From: CAVQBC01 sp963710665
GTDB taxonomy: Bacteria; Actinomycetota; Thermoleophilia; Solirubrobacterales; Solirubrobacteraceae
Reading direction: 5' to 3'
Length of the DNA stretch: 64,000 nucleotides
NCBI GenBank assembly: GCA_963710665.1
Contig: CAVQBC010000003.1
Span: forward strand, 620,001-684,000
Below are positions 62,863-64,000 of the stretch, piece after piece. Below the pieces are notes generated by a model. That model was given only the letters and a program-made list of their open reading frames with translations. It made no database searches and had not been told where the DNA came from. How positions within the stretch are numbered: the first letter of the stretch is position 1; each line of letters opens with the position of its first letter. The translations under genes were made by a program, and so were the position numbers.

Positions 62863-63906
62863 ATGCGCCGACCGGACCCTGCCACGCCGCCGGCCCCGGA
62901 CGACCCCTCGGGACCCGCCCGCAAGGCCGATCACGTCCGCATCGCGGCCGGGGCCGGCGTCGAGCACGCGCGGGGTCCCGGCCTCGAGCGCGTGCGCCTG
63001 CGCCACCGCGCGCTGCCCGAGCGGGCGCTCGCCGACGTGGGGCTGCGGACGCGGCTGCTGGGCGCCGCCCTGGAGGCCCCGCTCGTCGTCTCGGCGATGA
63101 CCGGCGGGACCGAGGAGGGCGGCGAGATCAACCGCCGGCTGGCGCGCGCGGCCGCCGAGCACGGGATCGCCCTCGTGCTCGGCTCGGGGCGCCGGCTGCT
63201 CGACGACCCCGCCACGCTGGGCACCTACCGCCCCGAGGGCGGCCTCCGGCCGCCGCTGCTGCTGGCCAACCTCGGCGCCGCGCAGCTGCGGGGGCCGCAG
63301 GGGCCCGAGCGCGCCGCCCGGCTCGTCGGCCTGCTGGAGGCCGACGGCCTCTCGATCCACCTCAACCCGATCCAGGAGGCCGTGCAGCCCGAGGGCGAGT
63401 CCGACTTCACCGGCGTGCTGGCGGGGATCGCCGCCGCCGTCGAGCGCCTGGCGCCGCTGCCGGTGCTGGTCAAGGAGGTCGGGTTCGGGCTCGACGGCGA
63501 GGACGTGCGCCTGCTGGCCGGGGCCGGCGTGGCGGCGGTCGACGTCGCGGGCGCCGGCGGCACCAACTGGGCGCTGATCGAGGGCCGCCGCGAGCCGGCC
63601 GCCGGCGCGGTGGCCGCCGCCTTCGCCGACTGGGGGCACCCGACCGCCGACGCGCTCGCGGCCGCCCGGTCGGCGGCGCCTGGCCTCCCCGTGGTGGCCT
63701 CCGGCGGCCTGCGTGACGGCGTCGACGTCGCGAAGTGCCTCGCGCTGGGCGCGAGCGCCGCGGGCCTTGCCCGGCCCCTGCTGCTGGCCGCCCGCGACGA
63801 CCGCGCCGGCGAAGCCGTCGCCACCGTGATCGACCAGCTGCGGATCGCCACCTGGGCGGCGGGAGCGCCGTCGGCGGACGCGCTCGGGGAGGCGCACCTG
63901 GCATGA
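62863..63906 (+). CDS. fni: Isopentenyl-diphosphate delta-isomerase type 2
   Basis: FMN- and NADPH-dependent isomerase making DMAPP for isoprenoids. The 347-residue protein has APLVVSAMTGGTEEGGEINR, VLGSGRRLL, LLLANLGAAQL, SIHLNPIQEAVQPEGESDF, VKEVGFGLDGEDVRLL, GAGGTNWALIE and ASGGLRDGVDVAKCLALGAS, which cover the FMN and substrate residues. It overlaps the next gene by 4 bases (ATGA), consistent with an isoprenoid/carotenoid operon. Confidence 0.94.
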   Translation: MRRPDPATPPAPDDPSGPARKADHVRIAAGAGVEHARGPGLERVRLRHRALPERALADVGLRTRLLGAALEAPLVVSAMTGGTEEGGEINRRLARAAAEHGIALVLGSGRRLLDDPATLGTYRPEGGLRPPLLLANLGAAQLRGPQGPERAARLVGLLEADGLSIHLNPIQEAVQPEGESDFTGVLAGIAAAVERLAPLPVLVKEVGFGLDGEDVRLLAGAGVAAVDVAGAGGTNWALIEGRREPAAGAVAAAFADWGHPTADALAAARSAAPGLPVVASGGLRDGVDVAKCLALGASAAGLARPLLLAARDDRAGEAVATVIDQLRIATWAAGAPSADALGEAHLA

Positions 63907-64000
63907 GGGTCGCGGTCGTCGGGGCCGGGCTCGGCGGGCTCGCGGCCGCCCTGCGCCTGCAGGGCGCCGGGTACGAGGTCGTGGTCGCAGAGCAGCGCCC
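63903..64000 (+). CDS. FAD-dependent oxidoreductase, probably phytoene desaturase type, N-terminus only
   Basis: Only 32 residues are visible: VAVVGAGLGGLAAALRLQGA, a Rossmann dinucleotide-binding motif typical of CrtI-type carotenoid desaturases and related amine oxidases, followed by YEVVVAEQRP. Position directly after IPP isomerase supports a carotenoid or other isoprenoid function. The rest lies beyond the window. Confidence 0.6.
   Translation, partial: MRVAVVGAGLGGLAAALRLQGAGYEVVVAEQR

Overview
This is a very GC-rich chromosomal segment from an actinobacterium. The combination of a dnaK-grpE-dnaJ-hspR operon, an inositol-1-phosphate synthase next to a PI-phosphate synthase-like CDP-alcohol phosphotransferase, F420-type flavin enzymes, many GTG/TTG starts and type 2 IPP isomerase fits a deep-branching lineage such as Thermoleophilia/Solirubrobacterales. 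That placement is inference and was not tested. The gene content is mostly housekeeping. There is no prophage, integrase, IS transposase, CRISPR array, rRNA or tRNA that I could recognise, and no gene-free stretch above about 300 bases unless lipA really ends near 60620.

Layout. 1-6406 (-): purine operon, GYD protein-purD-purE-double MmgE/PrpD protein-purB-M24 peptidase (cut by the window edge). 6476-8007 (+): two related secreted proteins. 8053-16212: stress regulon, clpB (-), a divergent Crp/Fnr regulator (+), a small secreted protein (+), then dnaK-grpE-dnaJ-hspR (-). clpB and dnaK share a HAIR-like inverted repeat over a likely -10, consistent with HspR control. 16261-18521: endonuclease III, alpha/beta hydrolase, CAP-domain protein. 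18609-23165 (+): CDP-alcohol phosphotransferase, Ino1, a GT4-PHP fusion and a UDG-like protein, plausibly an inositol-lipid cluster. 23176-28815: mostly minus-strand metabolic and RNA-modification genes (quinone reductase, cyanase, SRPBCC, RlmD-like, argF). 28886-31316: small secreted genes beside a decayed zone (AbiEi/DUF559 pseudogene, truncated amidohydrolase). 31317-34739: thiamine locus, thiO-thiS-thiG (-) behind a TPP riboswitch, with divergent thiE (+).

35239-40088: lpdA, small genes, and the first 2-oxoacid dehydrogenase E1alpha/E1beta pair; its E2 lies at 50280. 40205-47497: DUF4331 protein, TPR protein, NicO/RcnA-like transporter, Fur-family regulator and a CbiM-PDGLE-CbiQ-CbiO ECF transporter, read as a nickel/cobalt homeostasis unit. 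47609-50274: multi-PAS histidine kinase and Rcp1-type response regulator. 51823-53162: Tat-exported intradiol dioxygenase and a membrane protein. 53336-61095: second E1alpha/E1beta/E2 set, lipB, two small membrane proteins, two F420-type enzymes and lipA. 60987-64000: rhomboid protease, D-Ala-D-Ala carboxypeptidase, type 2 IPP isomerase and the start of a carotenoid-type FAD enzyme.

How the genes fit together: lipB and lipA supply lipoate for the two E2 proteins, and LpdA reoxidises it. Several genes (thiS, DUF4331, TPR, AbiEi/DUF559) carry one or more frameshifts. Either this stretch is decaying in places, or the assembly has indels in GC-rich tracts; raw reads would decide.
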